Part shown: piece after piece, positions 1 to 7,920 of the stretch
Numbering within the stretch: position 1 is the stretch's first letter
Layout of the letters: the number at the start of each line of letters is the position of its first letter
Source of the DNA: Dehalococcoidia bacterium
GTDB lineage: Bacteria > Chloroflexota > Dehalococcoidia > UBA2979
Direction: 5' to 3'
DNA: 33,694 bases
Assembly: GCA_004297315.1 (NCBI GenBank)
Contig: SCTU01000075.1
Span: 1 to 33,694 of the forward strand
The notes under the pieces: model-generated
What the model was told of the DNA's origin: nothing
Database searches by the model: none
The model's input: only the letters and a program-made list of their open reading frames with translations
Translations under genes and position numbers: made by a program

Positions 1-1
1 C

Positions 2-1117
2 GGGGCGGGGGCGGTCGGACTCGCGATCGCAGAGCGGCTGGCACGCACACGCTCGGTGCTCCTGGTGGAGCGGCACGAGGGCTACGGCCGCGAGACCTCG
101 TCGCACAACTCCGGCGTCGTGCATGCGGCGATCTACTACGAGACCGGATCGCTGAAGCACCGCCTCTGCTGGGAGGGCAACCCGCTCATCTATGAGTGGG
201 CGGAGGCGCACAACGTCCCGGTGCGCCGCTGCGGCAAGTTGATCGTCGCGCTGGCCGAGGACGAACGGGCCGGCCTCGACGAGGTATGGGGGCAGGCGAC
301 CGCCAACGGTGTGCGCGGCATCGAGCGGCTGACGGGCGAGCAGGCGCGCGCGCTGGAGCCGCACGTCCCGACCGTCGAGGCGATCTGGTCGCCCTCGACC
401 GGCGTGGTCGACCCCGCGTCGCTCGTCCGGTCGTACGAGGGCGAGGCGCGTGCCCACGGCGCGCTTGTCGTCTACCGGCACGCGGTCACCAGCGTCGAGC
501 GCATCGCGGGCGGGTTCCGCCTCGACCTGCGCGACGCGGACGGCCAGTCGAGCAGCGTCACGTGTGCGGCGCTCGTGAACAGCGCCGGCCACGGCGCGCC
601 CGACCTCGCCGCAGCGCTCGGCTACCCCCTCGACGGCGGCATGCACGAGGGCGTCGAGGTGCCCGTGCTGCGCCAGCGCGCGAACGGCGGCCGCTACTAC
701 GACATCGTCGACCCGGATGTTGCACGGATGGTCTCGCGCCCGGTGTACCCGCTGCCGGAGCACCAGGCGGGTGGGCTGGGGCTTCACCTGACCGTCGACA
801 CCGACGGGGGCGCACACCTCGGGCCCTCCACGGAGTGGCTGCCGGATGGCGCGCCGCTCGACTACCGGCAGGTGGACGAGCCGGAGTGGCACGCGCGGTT
901 CCTCGAGGCCGGGCGCCGGTTCCTGCCCGGGCTGCGTGGGGACCAGATTGCGCCGGGGCAGGTCGGCTACCGGCCGAAAATCCAGCGGCCGGACCAAGGG
1001 CTGGTCGACTTCCTGATCTGGCACGACCGCGGCTACGTCCACCTCGGCGGCATCGAATCGCCCGGGCTGACGGCGAGCCTGCCGATCGCGCGTGTCGTGG
1101 ACGAGGCGCTAGGCTGA
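2..1117 (+). CDS. lhgO: L-2-hydroxyglutarate oxidase-like FAD-dependent oxidoreductase, 5' truncated
   Basis: The gene enters from the left edge: the in-frame reading from base 2 begins GAGAVGLAIAERLA, the Gly-x-Gly-x-x-Gly dinucleotide fold that binds FAD, so only a few N-terminal residues are missing. The 371 residues present carry family landmarks: SSHNSGVVHAAIYY after the second strand and GIESPGLTASLPIA near the C terminus, both typical of the LhgO/YgaF (COG0579) branch of the DAO superfamily. Known members oxidise L-2-hydroxyglutarate to 2-oxoglutarate and pass electrons to FAD and then quinone or oxygen. The exact substrate here is inferred; another 2-hydroxyacid or an amino acid is possible. 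A 37-residue membrane peptide follows 5 bases after the stop and is probably co-transcribed. The GTG at 56 would cut off the FAD motif and is not the true start. Confidence 0.85.
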   Translation, partial: GAGAVGLAIAERLARTRSVLLVERHEGYGRETSSHNSGVVHAAIYYETGSLKHRLCWEGNPLIYEWAEAHNVPVRRCGKLIVALAEDERAGLDEVWGQATANGVRGIERLTGEQARALEPHVPTVEAIWSPSTGVVDPASLVRSYEGEARAHGALVVYRHAVTSVERIAGGFRLDLRDADGQSSSVTCAALVNSAGHGAPDLAAALGYPLDGGMHEGVEVPVLRQRANGGRYYDIVDPDVARMVSRPVYPLPEHQAGGLGLHLTVDTDGGAHLGPSTEWLPDGAPLDYRQVDEPEWHARFLEAGRRFLPGLRGDQIAPGQVGYRPKIQRPDQGLVDFLIWHDRGYVHLGGIESPGLTASLPIARVVDEALG

Positions 1118-1122
1118 GGCCC

Positions 1123-1236
1123 GTGAACCTCCTCGAAGACCCCGGGAAGTACTACTGGAAGTGGCTGGCGATCGCCGCCGTGCTGCTCGTCGTCTACGGG
1201 GCGGAGCGCTGGATCCGCACGGGCGCGCTCTTCTAG
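1123..1236 (+). CDS. Small single-pass membrane protein (37 aa)
   Basis: A GTG-started 37-residue reading frame lies 5 bases downstream of the oxidoreductase stop. It reads as a short polar head (NLLEDPGKYYWKW), one hydrophobic segment (LAIAAVLLVVYGAERW) and a short tail with one Arg, the layout of a small inner-membrane protein with one helix. No strong Shine-Dalgarno is visible, so translation may be coupled to the preceding gene. I do not recognise a family. Position, hydrophobic pattern and lack of any better frame support it; conservation would be needed to be sure it is real. Confidence 0.45.
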   Translation: MNLLEDPGKYYWKWLAIAAVLLVVYGAERWIRTGALF

Positions 1237-1362
1237 CGCCCTCCCTATCGGCCTGAGTTCGCGCGTGCGCATGCCCGCGTCGCCGGGCCGGCCTTACGAT
1301 GCGGCCCGATCCAGCAGCGACGTCCACCGCGACGGGGACGGCTGCCTTTCGAGGAGGCATGA

Positions 1363-1869
1363 ATGGTCGACCGATTCCCGGTGGAAGCCGGGCACATCAT
1401 GTTGTTCGCGCGCGCCGTGGGCGACACGAACCCGATCTACTACGACGAAGAGGCCGCGAAGAAGACGGAGCCCGGCGGGATCATCGCGCCGCCGACCTTC
1501 GTGCAGGCCTCGGCGCAGTTCGACTCGAACTACAGCCTGCGCCCACGGCCCGGCCAGCGCTGGTTCGGCTCGGGCAAGGCGCCGAGCGGCAGCAATGCCG
1601 AGGCGCCGAAGGAGGAGGCCCCGCGCGGCGGGGGCGGCGGCTCCGGGCTGCACGCTGAGCAGCACTACGAGTACCACCGTCACCTCAAGCCTGGTGACGT
1701 CCTGCACTGGGTGACGAAGCCGGGCAAGACCTGGGAGGCCGAAGGCCGCCGCGCCGGGAAGTTGAAGTTCTCCGAGACGATCACGGAGTACTACGACCAG
1801 AACGACAACCTCGTGATCACGGCGCGGTCGGTCGGCGTGCAGACCGAGCGCCCGGTCGCTCAGGGTTAG
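1363..1869 (+). CDS. MaoC-like / FAS1-like hot-dog dehydratase subunit (HadA/HadC type)
   Basis: This 168-residue protein has the hot-dog fold signature of MaoC N-terminal (FAS1-like) dehydratase domains: FARAVGDTNPIYYDEE near residues 16-31, then the IIAPPTFVQ loop. The first motif usually carries substrate-binding rather than catalytic residues in this subunit type. A Gly/Ser/Pro-rich insertion sits at about residues 66-96. AGGAGG five bases before the ATG fixes the start. The next gene begins 9 bases after the stop and encodes the catalytic MaoC partner, so the pair probably forms an R-specific 2-enoyl-CoA hydratase or 3-hydroxyacyl-thioester dehydratase heterodimer, as in mycobacterial HadAB. 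The acyl substrate is unknown; the downstream CoA-transferase suggests CoA esters. Confidence 0.82.
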   Translation: MVDRFPVEAGHIMLFARAVGDTNPIYYDEEAAKKTEPGGIIAPPTFVQASAQFDSNYSLRPRPGQRWFGSGKAPSGSNAEAPKEEAPRGGGGGSGLHAEQHYEYHRHLKPGDVLHWVTKPGKTWEAEGRRAGKLKFSETITEYYDQNDNLVITARSVGVQTERPVAQG

Positions 1870-1878
1870 GGGGCATCG

Positions 1879-2301
1879 ATGGCGCTCAAGGCAAGTCAGT
1901 TGAAGGTCGGCGACAAGCACGAGGCGGTCGTGGCGCGGGACTTGAGCCGCACGCAGGTCGTGCAGTACGCCGGCGCTTCCGGGGACTACAACCCGTTGCA
2001 CACGGACGAGGTCTTCACCACGCAGGTCGCGGGTTATCCCTCGACATTCGCGCACGGGATGCTCTCCATGGGCCTGACCGGCAGAATGCTGACGGACTAC
2101 GTCGGCGACGGCCGGCTCACGAAGTTCGGCGTGCGCTTCGTCTCGCAGGTCTTCCCCGGCGACACGCTCACCGCGAAGGCCGAAGTGGAGGCGGTGCGCT
2201 CCGAGGGCGGACAGCACTTCGTGGACCTGAAGTTGAGCACGGTGAACCAGGACGGCAAAGAAGTCGTGCAGGGCAGCGCGTCCGCGCGCATCGACCCGTA
2301 A
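1879..2301 (+). CDS. MaoC family (R)-hydratase/dehydratase, catalytic subunit
   Basis: A 140-residue single hot-dog protein. The segment YAGASGDYNPLHTDE (about residues 30-44) holds the Asp and His that form the catalytic pair in R-specific enoyl-CoA hydratases, and FAHGMLSMGL is the following conserved helix. Length and layout match HadB or PhaJ-like proteins. It follows the FAS1-like partner by 9 bases, so the two are almost certainly co-transcribed and probably form a heterodimer that adds or removes water across a 2-enoyl thioester. A strong hairpin terminator begins 22 bases after the stop, ending the transcription unit. Substrate specificity cannot be read from the sequence. Confidence 0.85.
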   Translation: MALKASQLKVGDKHEAVVARDLSRTQVVQYAGASGDYNPLHTDEVFTTQVAGYPSTFAHGMLSMGLTGRMLTDYVGDGRLTKFGVRFVSQVFPGDTLTAKAEVEAVRSEGGQHFVDLKLSTVNQDGKEVVQGSASARIDP

Positions 2302-2323
2302 CGCGAGGCCACGGATCACGTCA

Positions 2324-2360
2324 GGGGCCGTCGCGCGATGTGCGACGGCCCCTTCGTTTT
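2324..2360 (+). terminator. Intrinsic terminator after the MaoC pair
   Basis: An 11-bp perfect stem, GGGGCCGTCGC (2324-2334) pairing with GCGACGGCCCC (2342-2352), closes a 7-base loop and is followed by TTCGTTTT. It lies 22 bases beyond the dehydratase stop and separates that unit from the CoA-transferase gene. Confidence 0.85.
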
Positions 2361-2453
2361 GACGCCCCGCTGCGAGCACTGCCGCCAGCCGTGTGCCGGC
2401 TCCGGTACACTGCGGCGCGCGCTACGACGCTATGACGCGCCGAGGAGACTGAG

Positions 2454-4916
2454 ATGCCGGGGCCGCTCGATAACATACGTGTAATTGACCTCACCAGCGG
2501 CCCCGTGGGCGGCATCGCCACGATGGTACTGGCCGACTTCGGCGCCGACGTGATCAAGGTCGAACGTCCCGGCGGCGACCCGTTCCGCTCCATGGCCTCT
2601 TCGCTGATGTGGCTGCGCGGCAAGCGCTCGGTCGAGCTCGACCTGAAGCGTGCGGACGGCCAGGAGCGGCTCGCGCAACTGGTCGAAACCGCCGACGTCG
2701 TGATCACGTCGTTCCGAGGGGATGCGGCGGCGGCCCTTGGAGCCGGTTATGAGGCGCTCTCGCGCCGCAACCCCGGCATCGTCTACTGCAACATCTCAGG
2801 CTTCGGCCCGCGCGGCCCGTACGCCGGCTACCCCGGCTATGAGGGCGTCGTCGCCGCGAAGGCGGGCCGCATGATGGCGTTCTCGGGTGTCGCGCCGCGC
2901 CCGGGGCCGCAGTTCGCCGCCGTGCAGGTGACCTCGCACGCGGCCTCGCAGGCGGCGGTGACGGGAGTCATCGCGGGCGTCGTGGCGCGCGAGCGGCAGC
3001 AGCGTGGCCAGCGCTTCGAGACGAGCCTGTTGCAGGGCCTGATGTCGTACGACATGGGCGGGCTGCTCATGTCGTCGTTGCGCGCGCGCGAACCGGAGAA
3101 GTGGCCGGTAGCCCCGGCGCCGACGATGCCGACGATCAACTACCACCCCGCCCTCGCGAAGGACGGACGCTGGATCCAGATGGGGAACCTGCTCCAGCAC
3201 CTGTTCGACAACTTCGTCGCAGCCACGGAGATGTACGACATCTACGCCGACGGGGAGCACGAGGGCTCGCCCGCCAGTTGGAAGGAAGAGGTGCGCGAGG
3301 CGTTCCGGGACCGGATGCTCCGGCTGATGCGGGAGAAGACGGTCGACGAGTGGATGCGCATTTTCATCGAGCACGGCGGCGTGGTCGCGCATCCGTACCA
3401 CACGACGCAGGAAGCGCTCGACGACCCCGACGTGGCGATGAACGGCCACGTAGTCGAGGTACCCGACCCGCGCGGGCGGACCGAGCCAGCCGCACAAGGG
3501 CGTCCGCCGATGCGCGCGATCGGCCTCGTCGCGCGGCTCACGGAGACGCCCGGCGCCGTGCGCGGCGAGGTCCCCGCCGTCGGGGAGCACACGGCCTCCG
3601 TCCTCAGCGAGCCGAAGCGCGCCGCGTGGCGGCCAGCGTCGGGCGAGCAAACGCCCCGCCTGCCGCTGGAGGGCGTCACGGTGCTCGACTTCTCGACGAT
3701 CATCGCTGCGCCGCTTGGCTGCTCGCACCTCGCCGACCTCGGCGCGCGCGTGATCAAGATCGAGCAGATCGGCGGCGATCCGTGGCGGTGGATGGGGAGC
3801 GGATCGTTGGGCGCGCTGAAGACGAACGCTGGCAAAGAGAGCATTTCAGTCGACCTGAAGGACCCCGCGGGCCAGCCGATCGTGCACGGCCTGATCGCGA
3901 AGGCCGACATCGTCGTCCACAACTTCCGCCCCGGTGTACCGGAGCGCCTCGGCATGGCGTACGAGCAGGCGAAACAGGTCAACCCCGAGATCGTCTACGT
4001 GAACGTGAACGGGTACGGCCCGGACGGCCCCGGCGCGCATCGTCCGGCGACGCATCCGATCCCCGGGGCGGCCCTCGGCGGCGCGCAGTACCAGGCTGGC
4101 GGGATGCCCCCCGCGTCCGACGACCTCAAGGTGATCCGCGAGGGCGCCCGGCGGCTCTTCCGCGCCAACGAGGTGAACCCGGACCCCAACACCTCGGCGG
4201 TCGTGTCGACGACCGCGATGCTCGGACTGTGGGCGCGGCAACGCACCGGCCAGGGCCAGGAGATCTTCATCGACATGATGGGCGCGAACGCCTACGCAAA
4301 CGCCGACGACTTCTTCTGGTACGAAGGCCGGGCGCCCCGCCCGCCGATCGATGAGGGTCTGCACGGCACCGGCCCGCTCTACCGCCTGTACGAGTGCAAA
4401 GCAGGTTGGGTCTTCGTCGGCGTGCTGCTGGAGAAGGAGTGGGCGCGGCTCTGCTCACTCCTCGGCCGTCCCGAACTCGCGGCCGACCCGCGCTTCAGCA
4501 CGGCCGAGGCCCGCGACGCGAACGCGGAGGCGCTTGCGGACCTGCTCGTGGAGTTGTTCCACACCAACACGGCGGACGAGTGGGAGCGCTCGCTTGCCGG
4601 TGCCGGCATCGGCTGCGTGCGCGCGGACGGCCCCGTGCCTGCGGAGTTCTTCTATCGCGACGAGCAGATGAAGGCGAACGATTTCACCTCGGCCGTCGAG
4701 CACCCGTCGCTGGGCACCTACCAGCGCCACGGGCCGGTCGTGCGGACGCAGGGCGCGCCGGCACGGCTGGGGCCCGGCCCAATGTCGGGCGAGCACACGG
4801 ACAGCCTGCTGGCGGAACTCGGCTACACCCCTGAGCAGGTGGCTGAACTGCGGGCGAAAGGCGTCGTCTGGAGCGAGGCGGGCGTCCCCGTCGCGCAGGC
4901 CACGAGGCACACGTAG
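2454..4916 (+). CDS. Tandem-fused CaiB/BaiF (family III) CoA-transferase, catalytic Asp absent in both halves
   Basis: The 820-residue product is two complete class III CoA-transferase domains in one chain. Half one starts with IRVIDLTSGPVGG and half two, near residue 403, with VTVLDFSTIIAAPLG; each has the ADVIKVE / ARVIKIE strand and a GxGP loop. Family members move CoA between carboxylic acids or racemise 2-methylacyl-CoAs, normally as interlocked dimers of single-domain chains, so the fusion could make an intramolecular dimer. The usual nucleophile is the Asp ten residues into the GQ motif (GQ-x7-D). Here that position is Gln194 in half one and Gly610 in half two; Asp200 and Asp607 lie nearby. 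Activity may use another residue or be lost. GAGGAG lies just before the ATG. The stop overlaps the next gene's GTG by one base, indicating coupling. Confidence 0.85.
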   Translation: MPGPLDNIRVIDLTSGPVGGIATMVLADFGADVIKVERPGGDPFRSMASSLMWLRGKRSVELDLKRADGQERLAQLVETADVVITSFRGDAAAALGAGYEALSRRNPGIVYCNISGFGPRGPYAGYPGYEGVVAAKAGRMMAFSGVAPRPGPQFAAVQVTSHAASQAAVTGVIAGVVARERQQRGQRFETSLLQGLMSYDMGGLLMSSLRAREPEKWPVAPAPTMPTINYHPALAKDGRWIQMGNLLQHLFDNFVAATEMYDIYADGEHEGSPASWKEEVREAFRDRMLRLMREKTVDEWMRIFIEHGGVVAHPYHTTQEALDDPDVAMNGHVVEVPDPRGRTEPAAQGRPPMRAIGLVARLTETPGAVRGEVPAVGEHTASVLSEPKRAAWRPASGEQTPRLPLEGVTVLDFSTIIAAPLGCSHLADLGARVIKIEQIGGDPWRWMGSGSLGALKTNAGKESISVDLKDPAGQPIVHGLIAKADIVVHNFRPGVPERLGMAYEQAKQVNPEIVYVNVNGYGPDGPGAHRPATHPIPGAALGGAQYQAGGMPPASDDLKVIREGARRLFRANEVNPDPNTSAVVSTTAMLGLWARQRTGQGQEIFIDMMGANAYANADDFFWYEGRAPRPPIDEGLHGTGPLYRLYECKAGWVFVGVLLEKEWARLCSLLGRPELAADPRFSTAEARDANAEALADLLVELFHTNTADEWERSLAGAGIGCVRADGPVPAEFFYRDEQMKANDFTSAVEHPSLGTYQRHGPVVRTQGAPARLGPGPMSGEHTDSLLAELGYTPEQVAELRAKGVVWSEAGVPVAQATRHT

Positions 4917-6148
4917 TGCCCGACCGCCACATCGAGGTCCGCGCCCCCAGCGAGACTGAGGTCGCGGCGTTTGATGCGATGCCGCACTACGTCTTCGCGT
5001 TGTCACAGGAGGACGTGCGGGCCTACTCGACGCAGCCGGCACCGCTGGCTTCGGCCGTCCGCCTCGGTGTGTACGTCGATGGCAAAGTCGCGACGACCTA
5101 CGGATGGATCCCGTGGCAGGTGAGGCTGAACGGCCGCCCGGTCTCTGCGCCTGGCATCACCGCGGTGGGCACGTACCCCCAGTTTCGCCGCCGCGGCCAC
5201 CTCCGGCGCCTCATGGTGCGGGCGCTCGAGGTCCATCGCGAGCGCAACGAGCCGCTCGTCATGCTCTGGGCCTCTATGGGAGCGATCTATCAGCGCTTTG
5301 GCTACGGCCGTGGCTCCGAGCACGTCATATACAACGCGGATCCGCGCTTCATCGCGCTGCGAGAGCCCTTTACCTGGGATGGCGAGGTGCGGCTGATCGA
5401 CCAGGCCTCCGCCGAGGATCGTGCCGTCGCTGAACGCGTGTACGAGGAGTGGGCCGTGCCGCGCAACCTCGTCCCGATGCGTGATGCAGCTCGCTGGGTC
5501 CATCTGTGGTGGGACATTCAGCGGCAGGGCTACCACGTCGCCGTGGCGGAGGATGCGGGCGGCCGCGCGCGCGGGATGATCGCCTATAAGTCGAAGGAGC
5601 AGCACGAGGCGGGCGTGCCAGGCCCCGACCAGCACATGGAGGTCGCGGGCTTCTTCGCGCTCGACCTCGACGCCCGACGCGCGCTCTGGCAGTACGTCCG
5701 TGCGCACGACCTGGTGTTACGGGCGAAATTCGTGATGGTCGAGCCCGACGACCCGATCCCGGACCTGCTGCTCGAGCCCCGCGAACTGCGTCGCTCGACC
5801 GGTGATGCGATGTGGGTGCGGATCGTCGATGTCCCGCGCGCCCTCGAAGCACGGCCCTACGCGACAGCCGGCACGCTGACGCTGCGCGTCCACGACAAAC
5901 TGGCGCCCTGGAACGATGGCATCTGGCGCTTCGAGACGGACGGCTCCGAGACGAGGGTGACGCGGGTGGATGACGCCACGCCGGACCTCGACCTCTCGAT
6001 CAACGCGCTGGCGTCGCTGCTGACCGGGTTCCGCTCCGCCACCCGCATCGAGCGGGCGGGGATGCTCACCGGCAACGAGGCCGCCGTGCGGCGCGCGGAC
6101 GCGATCTTTGCGACCGCGTACGCGCCGCACATGCCGGAGGGGTTCTAG
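4916..6148 (+). CDS. Eis-like GNAT N-acetyltransferase with C-terminal SCP2-like domain
   Basis: The 410-residue length and three-part layout match the Eis family: an N-terminal GNAT domain, a second GNAT-like domain and a C-terminal sterol-carrier-like domain. The acetyl-CoA site is VGTYPQFRRRGHLRRLM (84-100) with the Arg-Arg-Arg-Gly loop. YQRFGYG (125-131) contains the Tyr that acts as general acid in Eis. The chain ends in Phe, whose carboxylate is the general base in characterised Eis proteins, so the catalytic set looks intact. Eis enzymes acetylate amines such as aminoglycosides or protein lysines; the natural substrate here is unknown. GTG start and one-base overlap with the CoA-transferase stop suggest translational coupling. 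The stop shares CTAG with the convergent hydrolase. Confidence 0.85.
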   Translation: MPDRHIEVRAPSETEVAAFDAMPHYVFALSQEDVRAYSTQPAPLASAVRLGVYVDGKVATTYGWIPWQVRLNGRPVSAPGITAVGTYPQFRRRGHLRRLMVRALEVHRERNEPLVMLWASMGAIYQRFGYGRGSEHVIYNADPRFIALREPFTWDGEVRLIDQASAEDRAVAERVYEEWAVPRNLVPMRDAARWVHLWWDIQRQGYHVAVAEDAGGRARGMIAYKSKEQHEAGVPGPDQHMEVAGFFALDLDARRALWQYVRAHDLVLRAKFVMVEPDDPIPDLLLEPRELRRSTGDAMWVRIVDVPRALEARPYATAGTLTLRVHDKLAPWNDGIWRFETDGSETRVTRVDDATPDLDLSINALASLLTGFRSATRIERAGMLTGNEAAVRRADAIFATAYAPHMPEGF

Positions 6149-7086
6149 GCCCGACGCTCCAGCCAGGCCATCGCCGCCTGAGCGAAGGCGGCGGGCTGGT
6201 CCCCCTGCACCGAGTGGCCTGCGCCCTCGATCATGACGAGCTCGGCATCCTTCATGGTCTTCACCACCTCGGCAGCCACCTCGGGGGCGAGGATCTTCGA
6301 GATCGACCCGCGCATCAGGAGTGTCGGCGTCTTGATCGCGCGGACGTCCGCCCAGAGCGCCTCGCTGCGCTTCTGCGCTGCCGCCTTCATCGCGGCCTCG
6401 TCCGGCTGCGCGGGCGCCTCGCGGTGCTGCTGCTTCCACGTCCACCCGTCGGCCGTCGGCTTCAACGAGTGCATCAGGCTGTACTTCAGGTGGGCGGGCT
6501 TGCGCTGCGGGTTGAACTTGATCGCGCGCTCCAGGAAGTCCTCGAAGCGGCTCATCGTCTCCGTCTCGACGCGGAACGCCTCCATCTCGATCTGGCCTTC
6601 CTGCATCGTGACCGGCGCGATGTCCACGATGATCAAGCGCGAGACTCGTTCGGGGTGGCGCGCGGTGTAGCGGATCGCGTTCTGGCCGCCCATGGACATC
6701 CCGCAGAGCACGACCTGCGGGAAACCGAGGTGTTCGATGAACGCCTCGGTGTCGCGCAGCATGAGGTCGCCGTTGTCCTCGCCGGCCTGCGACTCCGGCG
6801 TCCATCCCGTGTCGCCGTGGCCGCGCTGGTCCGGTGCGATGACGTGGTAGCGGTCGCGCAGCAGGAGGGCGGACATGTCCCAGGTGTGCGCGGTCAGCGC
6901 CCCGCCGTGCAGCAGCACGAGCGGCGGCAGGTGGGCGTTCCCCCAGTCGACGTAGTGGAAGTCGATGCCGTTCAGCTTGACGTGGTGGTCGGTGGGCTGC
7001 ACGAACTCGCGCGGCTTGAGGTTGATTGACTCGGCGCAAGCGCGCATCTCGTCGAGGTAATTCGCAAATGGTGATGCGGTGGTCAT
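6145..7086 (-). CDS. Alpha/beta hydrolase
   Basis: A 313-residue classical alpha/beta hydrolase. LLHGG (58-62) forms the oxyanion region, GMSMGG (129-134) is the nucleophile elbow with Ser131, and GAGHSV (288-293) supplies His291. The usual acid site after strand seven reads Ser-Ile-Ser, so the acid is more likely Asp155 in LIIVDIAP, as in hydrolases with the acid after strand six. AAGGGA before the ATG supports the start. The family covers esterases, epoxide hydrolases, dehalogenases and C-C hydrolases; nothing here fixes the substrate. Its TAG overlaps the convergent acetyltransferase stop in a shared CTAG. Confidence 0.85.
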   Translation of the reverse strand: MTTASPFANYLDEMRACAESINLKPREFVQPTDHHVKLNGIDFHYVDWGNAHLPPLVLLHGGALTAHTWDMSALLLRDRYHVIAPDQRGHGDTGWTPESQAGEDNGDLMLRDTEAFIEHLGFPQVVLCGMSMGGQNAIRYTARHPERVSRLIIVDIAPVTMQEGQIEMEAFRVETETMSRFEDFLERAIKFNPQRKPAHLKYSLMHSLKPTADGWTWKQQHREAPAQPDEAAMKAAAQKRSEALWADVRAIKTPTLLMRGSISKILAPEVAAEVVKTMKDAELVMIEGAGHSVQGDQPAAFAQAAMAWLERRA

Positions 7087-7184
7087 GGGGCGTCCCTTTC
7101 AGTCCTCGCGCCATCACGCGTCGAGGCCGCCGCGATGCTAGCCGATCGGGCCGCGCCCTGCCGCCTCGCTGTTGGGCGTGACGC

Positions 7185-7847
7185 CTAACCCTCCGGCGTG
7201 ACGTCCAGCACTCGCTGGCTCCACAGCGCGAGGTCGCGCAGGCTCTCGTTCCCGATCTGATGGCCCATCGCGTACTCGCGGTGATCAGGCTTCGCGCCGA
7301 GCGCCTCCAACCGCGTCTTCGAGTCGCGCGCCCGGTCGAGGGCGATCATCGGGTCCTCGGAGCCGTGCTGGACGAGGATCGGGAGTGCGGCGACCGCCGC
7401 TGGGTCGGCGGCCTGACCGGCCGCCTCGGCCTCTTCGGGGAGCCAGGTGGACAGCGCGGCGAGGCCTCGCCACCGACCCGGCTCAGCGAGCGCGAGGCGG
7501 TAGGCGATGCTGCCGCCCTGCGAGAAGCCGAGGAGCGCGACGCGCCCAGGGTCGCCGCCGTAACGCGGCACCGCGACATCGATGAAGTCGTGGAGGAGGC
7601 CGACAATGCGCTCGAACTCCTCGGGGCTGCGGCGCGGGTCGCCGCCGGTGTTGAACCAGGTATACGAGAGGGTGCCGGGCTGGAGAACGTACGGCGCTTC
7701 CGGGAAGAGCAGGAGCGTCCGCCCGCCACCGAGGAATGGCGCGAGGCCCATGAGGTCCTGGCCGTGCGCCCCGTGCCCGTGGAACGCGACGATCGTCGGT
7801 AGCGGGCCGTCGCCGCCGGGATGCCACACGCCGTGTGCGAAGTCCAT
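7185..7847 (-). CDS. Phospholipase/carboxylesterase family serine hydrolase
   Basis: A 220-residue protein of the phospholipase/carboxylesterase (Abhydrolase_2, YpfH-like) family. The triad is visible: GFSQGG with Ser109, HGSEDPMI with Asp165 and MGHQ with His196; FHGHGAHG near residue 22 forms the oxyanion region. Length matches the family norm. GAGGGC seven bases upstream favours the ATG at 7847 over the GTG two codons earlier at 7853. It lies between another hydrolase and an MFS gene on the same strand with gaps of about 70-100 bases, so it may be in a loose operon. It probably cleaves small esters in the cytoplasm; no secretion signal is seen. Confidence 0.85.
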   Translation of the reverse strand: MDFAHGVWHPGGDGPLPTIVAFHGHGAHGQDLMGLAPFLGGGRTLLLFPEAPYVLQPGTLSYTWFNTGGDPRRSPEEFERIVGLLHDFIDVAVPRYGGDPGRVALLGFSQGGSIAYRLALAEPGRWRGLAALSTWLPEEAEAAGQAADPAAVAALPILVQHGSEDPMIALDRARDSKTRLEALGAKPDHREYAMGHQIGNESLRDLALWSQRVLDVTPEG

Positions 7848-7920
7848 GTCCACCGCCCTCGATTGCCTCGTTGACGTCGGATCGTAGCGCCGGTCGAGGG
7901 TCCCCGCGGCGACGTCGGGC

